From: Curvularia sp. ZM96
Lineage: Eukaryota; Ascomycota; Dothideomycetes; Pleosporales; Pleosporaceae
NCBI GenBank assembly: GCA_022457065.1
Contig: JAJGBQ010000004.1
Coordinates: 1,736,001 to 1,800,000 of the forward strand
DNA length: 64,000 nucleotides
Direction of reading: 5' to 3'
Shown here: positions 44,038 through 55,355 of the stretch, piece by piece
Position numbering within the stretch: the stretch's first letter is position 1
Layout: each line of letters begins with the position of its first letter
Made by a program: the position numbers and the translations under genes
The notes under the pieces: generated by a model
Told to the model about the DNA's origin: nothing
Databases searched by the model: none
Seen by the model: the letters and a program-made list of their open reading frames with translations, nothing else

Positions 44038-47000
44038 TCAGTTTTGGCAGCCTTCCACCGAATAGATGCTGCTTGCGCTCTGCCTGCGCAAGTGAGACAG
44101 CATGCTAGGTAGGTTCAGATACCAACTTTGCCCTTGGTCGGATGCAACACCAGATTCGTCGTCCGGATCTGGAAGCATTATCGGCGTGTTTTGACGTGGT
44201 TCGGCTTTCATAGACATTTCTTCTCTCGATAGTTGGGTATGTGGAACTAACGAGTCTGTGGGACTGTGAAATTACATACGGCGCTCTCGAATGGTGGCGC
44301 AGACCGCACAAGGTAGTCACTTGCAGTCGAGAAGACAGAATCTGTGCCAGAGAGTGATTCGACAGGCGATTCTGTTGCTACATAGGCCGCTGGTCTTTTG
44401 TAGGAGCCTGATAAGGTTGGCGCGACCTCGTCGCTCGAGTTAGGGCCATCCATAAGTTGAGAGAAACCAAGTTGCGGATTCAGAGGCGATTTAGACGCGT
44501 CTAACATAGTTATACATCTTCTGTAAGACGCTGTCTCTCATTTCGCGCTCGATGTTGTGCCCCTTCCCCTGTCGCAGGTCTACTGAGTGTAACGGGCCGT
44601 TGACAAAGTCGAAGGGGAGGTGTGCTCATACTGCGCTTGTTGGAGTGATTCAAGCTACACTAAACAAGAGTCAGAAGATCAATCAAGGTCCGTTGAATGC
44701 ATACATACCGACGTTGTTGGGTGCTCCGACACCTGGAGTGCACTTGAAGATGGTGAGAATGCCGAGTCAACGCGATCAGCCTTACTTGTCGAAGAGTGGT
44801 TGCATCTTGAGGTTCGGAAGTTTTGGGTTACCTCTAGCTCAAGCAACTGATCGCTTTCTCTTCCAGTCCTTCTTTCAAAAAGACGGACTGATGACGATGG
44901 GGTAATGGAGAACACTTCTGATCTTGATACGGTATCAGTGTGGCCCATGACTGACGAAGCACCGAGGAAAGCATCCAACTCAGGTGTGATGGGTGCAAAA
45001 CTAGATTCAACAGGCGAGGCCACCGTCCCGCTGGAGGAAGGTCTCGGTTCGATGTCAGCCAGCTTTTGTGAGTTGCCTTGATGCGCAATCATCTCCTTCA
45101 GTTTGCGAACGTCGCTTCTATACCCCTTGATATCAAGTTTGAACAGAATGATTTCGCTGACGTAAAAGTTGATCTCATGACGCAGACTTTCGATCTTGGC
45201 TTCAGGTGAATTGGCAAAAGCTTTGCTCTTGTTTTTCGACTGCTCTCTCCTCAACCGCTTGTGAAGTTTCTCCATCCAACAGTCGATATCCTCTCTCTTA
45301 GCCAATGACATGAGCTCTGGCAGAGGATGCTCTTCTGCAGCAACATAAAGCTTCATTGCCGCATGCCTTCGGATCTCAGCTTGCAGCAAGAGCTTGTGAT
45401 GCTCGAGCTGTCTCCTCAATGCATGGATGGTTTGCTCGTTTTCCATAATCGTGGATTCATGGTTAATCACCGCAGTCCGAAGCTGTTCGATGACTCTATC
45501 GGTTGCGCGTGTTTCTCTAAGAAGCTCATGTTGAAGATCCAGTTGAACCGCGACTCTCTTGTGTTCATGCTGCAGTTGACAGTGTTTTTCTTGGAGCTGT
45601 TCTAACTGTGTTTCCAATCCAGCAATACATGCATCCTTCTTCTTGGCTTGAGTTTGCAGCTCTTCCATGCGAACGAGTGCGGCTGGTGCGATTTCCTCTA
45701 GGCAAACTATTTCTGAAGTATAAGCGACTTGGTTGGGAGAGTTTGTGCCAGTGCCAGTGTTAGTTTGAATATTCAGAGCTGCTTGATTCGTAGCCGCTGA
45801 GGCAGGTTGCTGGGGGGGTATAAGGTCGAATGGTGACTTTTGGTCTTTCCAGGCCAAGAGCTGTTCTTCGGCATCTACTCGCTTCATATTAGCAACTTCA
45901 AGGCGATTCTCGAGATGCGCGACAGTATTGTGCAGGGCTTGTATCTTTTCTGCAAGCTTGTTGGCGTTCATTGCCTTATCCGCGTTTTCCCTTTTTGCCA
46001 TGGCGAGCACACTTCTGAGCTCTCGTTCGTTCTTATTTGAAATGCTTAACTTTGCTGTGATTAAGTCAATCTGCTTTTGAAGAGCAGCTCTGTCTTGTTC
46101 GTATAAGCTGGACTCGGACAGGAGGCAGTGAGTTGTCGATTTCAGTCCCAGAGTTCCGAGAGGCTTGTGTTCCAAGTTTTGCTAGTCACGAAGTTTTAGT
46201 ACACGGATTAATCTGTACGTCAATGCAGGGCTACTTACTGTTTGAGGATTATTTAGCGGCTGTTGATGTGGTAGTTGTTGACCAGCTGATTCACGGCTGG
46301 AAGGCGTATTCACGTCTGCGAGATCCAGGTCTGCTGGCTTCTCAACGTTCTCACGGGCATGGGTGTGCAATGAGCCTTCTGAATGAATCCCAGCCAGCCA
46401 ACCACTGCTTGCCGCTGTGTATGGTTAGTCCTGTCACATAGCATACCAAATGCGCAAGGCCAAGGATCCATATTCCCCACTTTCAAGGAATAGAATGGAT
46501 ACGCTGACTCTACGAGAAGATGCTGTAATAACATAAGAAAGGTCTACTTACTGACTTGAAAATTCTGCTTATTAGTTCGCTCCTTGTACAATCGTGTTTG
46601 GGTTTCAAAGGAAGCGACTTGTACCGAATGCCAGCGTTTGAGGGCGTTGACATGAGATTCGCAGGTTTCCCTTGAATTGTCAAACTGCGATTTCAACGTT
46701 GATATGGCATGATTCTGGAGAGTATCGTTCGATTCCAGTTCTTGGGCATGTTTACTGTGTGCTATGGGACTTGGCTCCGAAATCGTCTGCATGCTGTCAG
46801 TATCTTTTAGGAATCAATCGCAATGTGTAGAGAAGCTTTTCAAGACTGATAATTGTTATTTGCAACAGCCCCGACGACATATCACAGTGCAATGTTCTCG
46901 TTTACCAACAAACATGAAGAAATAGAAAAGAACTCACTGCTTCTTCGAACTTTTTGGGCATTTCAGCCTCTTGATTGGTAGCTTCACTACCGCTTTTGAC

Positions 47001-47687
47001 GAAATCGTTCCGCATAACAACCGCAAGCGATTTCATTGCATCAGAATCTAGGCGTTTCCGTAACATAGAGGCGGCGGTAGATGAGCTATTCCGTTTTGTC
47101 TTTGGCGTCTCAAATTGAGGTGTATCATTGGCAATTGGCGCATCGTTGGCGTGGTTTTTCTTCCTCATACTGTATGAAGAGCCCCTTGCCAGCTTGCTCT
47201 TGGCGTAAGCCAGTTTGGGCGCACCCGGATGTGGTGCATTCATAGCAGCTTTTTCGTAGTCTGACTGTATTCTCGGCTGCTGGCTTTCATTGTGAGTAGC
47301 CTCGACACTTGGTGTTGTGAGTACAGGAGCAGAGACCCAAAATTGACCTCTTTCTTTTAATAAGGCCGAGTCAGATAATCCTGCAGGTGATTCTACTACG
47401 AAGGGTACCGAAGTAGACCGTGGCCTGCTCCGAGGAGGTCCATGTACAGAAGACGATCTCGAGCTTAGCATGTCATTGACAGCTATATGGAGGTTGCCGA
47501 CTGCATTGGCCAGGGCTGTGTCGTAATGAGTCGTAACTGGACTGGATGCATTCTGCTTGTCGTCGAATGGTAAGAGGACAAGTCTAGATGCTCTGTGTTT
47601 CAGGGTAGGGAGTATTCCACCCGTTCGAGGAGAGGTCTCGGGGCCAGGCTGATGTTTGGACCAAGGACGAGGTGGTTTAGATGGCAT
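44038..47687 (-). CDS. Large coiled-coil hypothetical protein, multi-exon
   Basis: Coding segments I can read: 46938-47687 (start MPSKPPRPWSKH), 46786 to about 46555, about 46413 to 46239, 44709-46181, about 44525-44659, about 44270-44510, and a last one from about 44215 to TGA 44038-44040. The joins 46938/46786, 46239/46181 and 44709/44659 are canonical and in phase; the other joins do not resolve cleanly. The product would exceed 900 residues. Its N-terminal 250 residues are Ser/Pro-rich and basic. A long coiled coil (EQDRAALQKQIDLITAKL, LHNTVAHLENRLEVANMK, LETQLEQLQEKHCQLQ) is followed by a Ser-rich tail ending SSIYSVEGCQN. Role unknown; a cytoskeletal or polarity scaffold is one guess. 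Confidence 0.6.
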
Positions 47688-48386
47688 TGCACTAGTCTGA
47701 AGGTCTGTAGACCTTAACAAAGATGATCCAAGGCATAGAAGGACACCACACGTTCGAGCGGGATTATGCTATATGTGCAACGGGGTTTGATATGTAGGTG
47801 AGAACGAAGAACGAGCACAATATCAAGATAACTCGATCATAGTCATGCGATTTTGTCTGCAAGGTGTCTGCTTTATCCATCTCGTCTCGAGTCGTGCGAG
47901 ATACGAGCTATGCCGTGCCTTGAGAGGGCACAACATCATGCTTACAAGGATCCAAGGGGCCAAAACGAGCCAGAGAGGGGGCGAATTGTTGCTTGGACAG
48001 AGAATAGCCGCCTTGAGCGAATGAAGGAGATGGCAAGAAAGCATGCACGTGGCTGGCACAGCGCGGGACCGGCGTGACGAGCTGCAGTGAGCTCGGCCCG
48101 TCCTCGCGAGTGTGGGGAAGTCGCGACTGCTTAGCTCGACTTGTTTTCACGCTATCGCGTCCTAGCCGCAACTCTTGTAAGGTTATCAACATGTCTTCCT
48201 GCAATTTGCTGTCTACGGCCTAATTTTCTAGCCTCGTGTTAACTGCAATCCCTGCCATCTGACGCCAAAAAACCCGGTTACTGCACGTATGTACTGACTG
48301 ACTAGCAAAAAGAAAAACTTGCGCACGTCATCTCGCTCTGGCTTCCACGCTGCGCCGCTGAACCGCAGTCAGTAATTGGCCCCAAC
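47688..48386. other. Divergent promoter region
   Basis: This separates the coiled-coil gene (minus) from the PML1-like gene (plus). There is no gene inside. Confidence 0.55.
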
Positions 48387-49616
48387 ATGACCAGAGACCT
48401 CTCGCCATACAGCGCGCGGCGATTGTTGACCCAACAGTTGGATGGGGGCAAGACGGCATCGCCACAGCCAGGACGCAGCGGTAATGCAAGTCCATCGGGC
48501 CGCCGTTCGAGGAGCAGTTCCAGAGCAGAGAAGCCAGGAAATGCACCCAAGGATCGCGCCCCCAGGAGCCCAACAGTAAAGTCAGGCGCTGTTTCCAGAC
48601 GGGAGCCTTCGCCTGAGCCTTACAGAAAGCCGCGCGACTCGTCCAGGTCCGGAGAAAGGAGGCGCAGCACATCAAGGGAGCGCAACAGGGATCGATCAAA
48701 GGACAGGCGGCGAGACAGATCACGAGAGAAGAGGCACGACAGGTCTAGAGATAGGAAGAGAGGCAGCTCGAGGCACAGGCGGCGCAGCCGCTCTCGAGAC
48801 AGACACAGCCAACGAAATCGGTCACGCTCCAAGGACAAGGACCGACAACGCAAGGACAAGGCCGAGGACCGAAGACGTTCGCGCTCGCGCTCTCGTTCAC
48901 CTATACCCCACCGTTCTCGAAAACCGCGCAGTCGCTCGCTGTCCATGTCGACTTCGCCCCCACCGAAACGCCGCCGCCGCACACATTCCAAGTCCCGGTC
49001 GCGTTCACCCCCTCGGCGCAAGCGTGAGAAGCAGCCGCTGCCTTCCCAGGAGATCTCCTTTCGCGGTGTTGACAACTCGGATCAACCGCCGTCAAAATAC
49101 GGCGGTGCACCGCCCGACAAGGAGAAGCCCAACTTCAAACCCACTGGTGCGCTGGCGAAAGCTGCTAACCGGGTAGAAGGCACAAAGATTTCCCTCAAGT
49201 ACCACGAGCCTGCTGAGGCGCGAAAACCGCCCTCATCGCAGCCATGGCGGATCTTTGTCTTCAAGGGGGATGATGTAGTAGATACAATCGAGCTCTGGCA
49301 AAAGAGCTGCTGGCTACTGGGTCGGGCGCGTGAAGTCGTCGACTATGTTCTGGAGCACCCGAGTTCAAGTGGGCAACATGCTGTCATTCAGTTCCGGTAT
49401 ATCCAGAAGACGGTTGAAGACGAGTTTGGAGTAAAGACCACGCGGGGAAAGGTCAAACCTTATATCATTGATTTGGAAAGTAGTAATGGTACGGAACTGA
49501 ATGGGGTAGAGCTCGAAGCAAGTCGATACTTTGAGCTTCGGGACAAGGACATAATCACGTTTGGTGGAAGCGAGAGGGAGTACGTCGTCATGCTACCGCC
49601 GGCGGACTCCAAATAA
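48387..49616 (+). CDS. PML1: FHA-domain splicing factor, PML1/SNIP1 homologue
   Basis: Intronless, 409 residues. The first about 210 residues are an extreme Arg/Ser/Asp/Lys region with RS and RDRSRD-type repeats. The FHA domain follows, beginning WRIFVFKGDDVVDTIEL and running through CWLLGRAREV, HPSSSGQHAVIQFRY and DLESSNGTELNGVELE, with the phosphothreonine-binding Gly-Arg, Ser and Asn residues in place. In yeast Pml1 belongs to the RES complex (with Bud13 and Snu17), which retains unspliced pre-mRNA and helps spliceosome activation. The RS extension is typical of SNIP1 and absent in yeast. Nuclear. Confidence 0.92.
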   Translation: MTRDLSPYSARRLLTQQLDGGKTASPQPGRSGNASPSGRRSRSSSRAEKPGNAPKDRAPRSPTVKSGAVSRREPSPEPYRKPRDSSRSGERRRSTSRERNRDRSKDRRRDRSREKRHDRSRDRKRGSSRHRRRSRSRDRHSQRNRSRSKDKDRQRKDKAEDRRRSRSRSRSPIPHRSRKPRSRSLSMSTSPPPKRRRRTHSKSRSRSPPRRKREKQPLPSQEISFRGVDNSDQPPSKYGGAPPDKEKPNFKPTGALAKAANRVEGTKISLKYHEPAEARKPPSSQPWRIFVFKGDDVVDTIELWQKSCWLLGRAREVVDYVLEHPSSSGQHAVIQFRYIQKTVEDEFGVKTTRGKVKPYIIDLESSNGTELNGVELEASRYFELRDKDIITFGGSEREYVVMLPPADSK

Positions 49617-49745
49617 GTGATTAGTAGGATTCAGAGCAGAATCGGTTTGTATACAAGATTCAAGGCCAAACAAAGCCTAATTTGCTCCAAGTAAATAATA
49701 CCATTCTACAAGAGACAGCAACTAGCTCCCAGTTGGACTTACAGT

Positions 49746-50612
49746 CTACTCAGCCTCCAAATCTTCTATATACTGCACTGCTTGATCCCACTCTTCCACC
49801 TTAGAATATGGACTTCTCAACCATGCATTCAACTCATGTAGGAAGAGCTTGGCATTTTCCCTGCCTAAGAACTCTGTCACCAAGTTCTCCGCATGCCCAT
49901 GACTTGCTTTTAAATCAACCATTTTCAGAATGGACACAATATAAGATAGCAAGAACTCGGCGTTAGTACTGGTCGCCACTGAGTCCGAGGACGATGAGCC
50001 GGCAGGACTTGTTTGCAGGAAGGAGAACACACGAAGTTCACGCCGAATCCAGGTACGCGCCTTGGATTGCAGGTCAGGGTCGTTCGCAACCATGTCAGGA
50101 GTAATGTCGCGATATCCAGAGAAGGGATTGCTGCCCACGTGGAGGGAGTACAGTTTCCTACGGTAAACCTCCCTTCGTCTGCGCAGAGCAGCATCTTCAA
50201 CAGGTGGAGAGTACGGGCGACGGGTACCTCTTGGTCTTCTCGGTAATCCATAAGGGGCGAAGAGGGAGCCTGGTCGGTCAGTCCGACTGGGGGTCCCATC
50301 CTTGTGGCCGGAAGGGTGGCTACAAGGAACAGTGTAGCTTTTGTAGTCAGATGGAGAGCGCCAGTCATACTGGACAGCAGCGACTTCCGATTTGCCTGGA
50401 TTTTGAATCAGACCTAGTAGACATGTTCAAATGAATGATATCATACATAGCGGACAAGTCGACCTTTCCTGCAGCCATGACACCAGACAAACAAAGTCAA
50501 ACGTGTAGTGGTTGCATGGAACAGTGATGGCTCTCTCCGTGACCGAGGAAAGACATATCACGCATGTGTCTTCTCTGTCGTCGTGCACGGATCCGGCTGT
50601 ACTTGCTGGCAT
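49746..50612 (-). CDS. Topors-like RING-finger protein
   Basis: Exons 50447-50612 and 49746-50395, with a 51-nt intron, give 271 residues. The splice restores CPLC followed by KSEVAAVQYDWRS. The RING occupies residues 17-56: Cys17, Cys20, Cys33, His35, Cys42, Cys53 and Cys56. An Asp (FDFVC, residue 39) sits where a cysteine is usual, as in many fungal Topors-like proteins. The C-terminal part has YRRKLYSLHVGSNPFSGYRD, then TWIRRELRVF and FLGRENAKLFLHELNAWLRS, the conserved Topors helical region. Mammalian Topors is a dual ubiquitin and SUMO ligase. The gene faces the HAD/RGG gene across 215 bp. Confidence 0.85.
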
Positions 50613-50827
50613 GCGCTTGCGGTGTTGCGGGAGTGAAGAGCGAGACCCATGGTTCCGATGAGCTCATGGGTGGAAGTGCGCTTGGGCCAACCAAAAGTAG
50701 TCGCGACTTGCCTCCAACACTCCGCCAGTGACTCTGCCAACCACCTCGACGTTCGCTGCACGTATATAGAGGCGTGTAACGTGTTCCAGATCGCCCAGCA
50801 CCGGCTGCTGTTTAGTGTGACTCCTGA

Positions 50828-52556
50828 ATGATACTCTCTGCCACCCGGCGCATTGCTTCGACTTCCTTCAGACGCTCATTCCCAACCATGCTAGCAACCG
50901 CAACCAGGCCTGCCGTAGCCGGGCCAAATGGAAAAGCAACATATCACACTGTAACAGCGCTCAAGAGATGGTCATGCGATGACAAGGAGCTCCCTGCCGT
51001 GTCACAGATCAAGGCCATCCATGTCTACGACTTCGACAACACCCGTACGTTTAGCGCAGTCAGGTCGCCTGCCTAGTACTGACATGACAACAGTATTTGC
51101 AAGTCCTCTTCCGAACAAACAGCTGTGGAACAGCGCCACTATTGGCCAGCTTGGCTCGCCCGACATGTTCCTCAACGGAGGCTGGTGGCACGATTCGAAC
51201 ATCCTCGCGGCGACGGGCGAAGGCCTTGAGAAGGAAGAGGCGCGCGCATGGCAAGGCTGGTGGAACGAGCAGATCGTCGAGCTCGTCGAATCGTCAATGG
51301 CGCAAAAGGATGCGCTGAGTATTTTGTTGACAGGCCGGTCAGAGTCCAACTTCGCCGAGCTTGTTAAGCGCATCGTACGGAGCAGGCGCCTTGAATTCGA
51401 CATGGTCTGCCTGAAGCCTGCGACTGGCCCTGCAGGGCAGAAGTTCAAAAGCACAATGGAGTTTAAGCAGGAGCTGTTGAAGGATGTTGTATACACATAC
51501 AAGAACGCCGAGAGGCTGCACATCTACGAGGACCGAGTGAAACACACCAAAGGCTTTCGGGACTTCTTCTTTCAGTTCAACGAGGACCTGATCAGGGCGT
51601 CAACTCAAGCATCCCGTCTGCCCATAACTACGGAGGTTATACAAGTCCCGGAGAATGCCACATCACTTGACCCTGTTTCTGAGATTGCCGAGATCCAGAA
51701 AATGATCAACACGCACAACATACAAGTCAAGTCGGGAAACGTTCCCCCTGGCACACCGCCGTACCAGATCAAGAAGACAGTCTTCTATACGGGCTACATG
51801 ATTCCTTCGGACGTGACTGAGAAGCTGACGTCTCTAGTCTCACTACCCCCAGGCGCTCCAAAAGACGACGTCCGGTACCTTGCAAACAGCATTCTGATCA
51901 CACCGAAACCATGCCCGAAGAGCATCCTGGACAAGGTTGGTGGTATAGGTGCCAAAGTCAGGTGGAAGGTCACGGCTGTTTCTTGTTTCGAGAACAAGCT
52001 CTGGGCTGCGAGAGTTGAGACTGTGCCAAAAGGCACAAAATTCTACTCTGAGAATCCCGTTCCAACGGTCGTATTGGCGATTCGCAAGAATGGTCGACCA
52101 GCAGATGCCGCCCGCATTGTCAACTGGCATCCCGTGCCCCAAGAGCAGGCTTTTGAATTTGACAGCGTCGTTGGTGAGAAGCAGATGCTACGTATTGAGG
52201 AAGAGACGGCAAACGAGAGTGAATACGAGAGCTACTTTCCTAATAAGGCCCATCGCAAAGACGATCAGAATGGCCGCAATGACAACTCGCGACCAAACCA
52301 TGGCCGCGGAGGCAGAGACCGGGATGACCGGCCGGGAGGCTACCGCGGAGGTAACCGGGACCGTGGTCGCGGAGGCAACAGGCACGCATCTTATGGTCAA
52401 AGAGGAGGTGCTCGTGGTGGCTACCGCGGAGATCGTAATGGTGGGGGTCGAGGACGTGGCCGCGGCGGAGGACAATCACAGTACAAAAGTCTGGACGATG
52501 TCGACAATGGCTATGGAAACCGTGGGCCTGACAATAACCCGGATGCTTTCTACTAA
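50828..52556 (+). CDS. Swiss-Army-Knife RNA-repair-like HAD protein with RGG tail
   Basis: Exons 50828-51044 and 51094-52556, with a 49-nt intron, give 559 residues. The HAD motif DFDNTLF (residues about 70-76) is split by the intron. It is followed by GGWWHDSNIL, TGRSESNFAELVKRI and LHIYEDRVKHTKGFRDFF, matching the HAD domain of the Swiss Army Knife RNA-repair family. A second, conserved region (VFYTGYMIPSDVTEKLTSL) looks like an LigT/2H-like or accessory fold. The last about 120 residues are Arg/Gly/Asp-rich with RGG boxes that bind RNA. The HAD unit may remove phosphate from RNA ends. A second ATG at 50888 follows a basic stretch, so a mitochondrial form is possible. Confidence 0.85.
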
Positions 52557-54225
52557 CAGTTGCCTGACAGTTGTTGGGCGTTTGATGACTGCTACCTGTC
52601 TGACTCAATTCTCAAAGCTCCACCGCAGACTGCATGGCTTGCAGTATACAGGATGATACCAATGTACCGCTGCACAAAGTTTCCCCAACCGGCTAGATTA
52701 TCGGGCCAAAGTTCCGTTCACGTGCCACGTCTGGCATAGCAATGCACCTTTGTATTGTCATTCAGCTCCATTGACCCGGCGTTCGTTACTTGAAAGTATC
52801 AGCGACTTATGTTGTCCTATATCCAATTTAGATACCCGTAATCCGATTTATATGACTTTTTTTTCTTTAACATTGACAGTTCATCCGTTATTTTTGCAAA
52901 GAACGTATACTATGTAAAAAGGCGAACCGCAACTTCGGCAATAAGTCGCACTGGCATCTTTCTTCCACCGCCAAACGAATCTTCGAGAAATTTCTTTCTT
53001 GCTTACTTTCTATACTCGCACCACAACAGCCGGGAACAGCCGACTGCAGGGCTGAAAAAAAGAGAATCGGCGATGACTTTACCTCAAGGCCTCAACCTCT
53101 CGGAGCCGTTCCCGAGTAAAAGGCCCCATACAACACTACGCAATACCGGTTCTGCAATAATTGCTGGGTCCGTATCCAGTCTAGCCTGCTAAAATGAGCG
53201 TTACCCAACAGTCATTGGACGGGACCGGATTCCCGTGGGCGTTTTCGGGGGTGGTGTGGTGTCCATGGGTAGTGTGAATCGGCGATCGCGCGCTTTTTGG
53301 CCAACCTCTCTCCAAACCTGATTCGGAGCTGGACCCTGTCTTTTTTTCCCTTTCCTCAAATTGGGTTTCAGAGAGGGGTCTCCCTGGGGCTCTTGGGCCT
53401 GTAGGCGTATTAGTCATGGTGTGGAGGGGAGGGGTGCGGGACCCAAAGGGTGTTTAAATGCGAGGGCTTCGGGCGCAGCTGGACCCTTTTTTTAGTTTCG
53501 GCTTTGTATTGTGAAAGGATTATCGTGGACTTCCAGATTGAGGTGTTGTAGGTGTCTGGAAGTTGTCAGAGTGAACTCAGACGTTCGAAGTGAGTACGGT
53601 AGCTAGCTAGGGGGTGAGCGGTGTGATGGATGGGGTTTGAAAGTGTGTGTGAAGAGTGTGTTGGAACAAAGGATATTGTCAGTGTATTAACATTCCATGA
53701 TAGATCCACCACAAATAACTCAAGCCAGCTTCCCCCTCCCCGGGGGAAGTCAAGGAAGAACGTGTGCGCAGAAGAAGACGAAGCTGGTCCCCCTTATACT
53801 TACTTGACTCTCAAATACCATCGTGCCACAAGGCTCTTTGCTCGCAAACCCATCATGCTAATTTCCACCACCTCTTACCGTACAAATATCCGAAAACGGT
53901 CGTGTTCACTACAAAAGAGCTGAGGAGCATAAACGTACCTCGCACAAACCCTTCAGGGTCACACAACAGAGGGTTATCTGGACCCCTATATCCTTGGACC
54001 TCACACCACCTCGACCGCTTTACGAGAACCCAGGTCCCAGAGCTCGTCGGTCCATTGCCAACGCACCAAGAAGCACCGAGTAAGCGGGAGATTACCACAT
54101 CCCTCGTTTCCAACAAAGGCATAATAACTACACCATATCACACTCCACACCCAGTTCCTCCGACAACTCCAACACCCCCAAAAAAAAATTCCAGGAGGAA
54201 AAAGCCCCACCACATTTAAAGAAAA
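52557..54225. other. Intergenic region, about 1.7 kb
   Basis: Short frames only, none supportable. Includes poly-T at 52858-52868 and a run of minus-strand Pro/Thr codons near 53181-53417 that I judge chance. The last 200 bases form a CA-rich leader for the small gene at 54226. Confidence 0.5.
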
Positions 54226-54477
54226 ATGTGCACAAAAGTCACCCTCAAACACCTCACTTGCAACCACTCCTTCTGGGTCCGCCGCACATGCCCCCGACAC
54301 CCATCATGCGACCTAGCGACAGAGGTGCATCGAGAGCGAGGCGGCGAATGCTGGGATTGTGATCCGGGTCAGGGCCCACCAGAGGCGATATTTGCGTCCA
54401 GGAACGTGAGTTGGGGACGGATTAGGGCGGGTGTCGGGGCGATGGCGAGGGAGGGGAGGTGTGTGAGGAGTGTGTGA
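54226..54477 (+). CDS. Small Cys/His-rich hypothetical protein
   Basis: 83 residues from the ATG in AAAAATGTG context. It contains MCTKVTLKHLTCNHSFWVRR, TCPRHPSCDL and GGECWDCDP, a spacing of Cys and His that suggests a small zinc-binding fold. There is no signal peptide. The last about 25 residues are less convincing, and an intron there could change the end (GTGAGTTGG at 54409). Function unknown. Confidence 0.5.
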   Translation: MCTKVTLKHLTCNHSFWVRRTCPRHPSCDLATEVHRERGGECWDCDPGQGPPEAIFASRNVSWGRIRAGVGAMAREGRCVRSV

Positions 54478-55355
54478 AGATGGAGGAAGGGAAGGAAAAG
54501 GAAGGGATGGGAAGGGATGGGAAAAGAGGAAAGGAAAAGAGGAAGGGAAAAGAGGCGGGGTGTGCAAGAGATTTCATGGGAGAAAACCCTTTTCTTTCTC
54601 TAAACTTGGGGAGGGGGTAGGTTTTTGGCTGGGATATACATATCCCCTTCTTGTGCTGACGAAGTACTTTACTACCCAGCATGTGTTTTTTTCTGATGAT
54701 AGCGACATGTGTAGCGTTATATTTCTGGTTTATAAAAGCGCTTGTTTCCGTTTGTTTATTTTTTTGTTTCCTCCTGTGTTCACTCTGATCGTAGATTCCA
54801 CTGTTTGTTTCTCTTCACATACCCTGTTGACCTTGACGAGAAATTTTGTGCACTATATCAAAAGAGAATTTTCAATTGAATAATAAAAACATCACTTGGA
54901 GACTGGCTAACCTCACTCACTCACAAAAACAAGCAAGCAGACTGTTGAATAGATGTATAGTATTTCTATCCAAGCTGAATCCCCCTATCATAAATGTTTT
55001 CTTTCGTAGTTACATTCCTTCATTTTCTTCATTTTCGTTTCCATTCATTTCCATACAATCAACAAGCTCTCCATCTTGTAAAAGCTGAGATGAAAAAAAG
55101 GAATGTGAGAAGTATAAAACAGATAACGCCGTGCCCAATGCCGCTGTGCGTGGGAGAGCTATATGACAATGCCAAATAAGGACGCTAAGTTTGTAGAGCA
55201 AGAGCGCGAACTAAACGCAGTAGGAGCGGAAATCTGACCAAATGGTGGACAAAACATGGCAAACAAGATGCGATGATGCAACAGTCTTCTAGGGAAGAAA
55301 AAACAAAAGAAAAAAAGCGGGACACTTGTTACACACTTGGCGCTACATATGTGTC
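54478..55355. other. Intergenic region with polypurine tract
   Basis: 54478-54560 on the plus strand is almost pure purine (GGAAGGGAAAAGGAAGGG-type), which could form H-DNA. The remainder is AT-rich 3' sequence of the convergent genes. Confidence 0.6.

Noticed and set aside
50414..50446. 33-nt intron in the Topors-like gene
   Set aside because: Although it keeps phase, a 51-nt intron using the next acceptor (50396) gives the expected CPLC-KSEV junction and a normal length.
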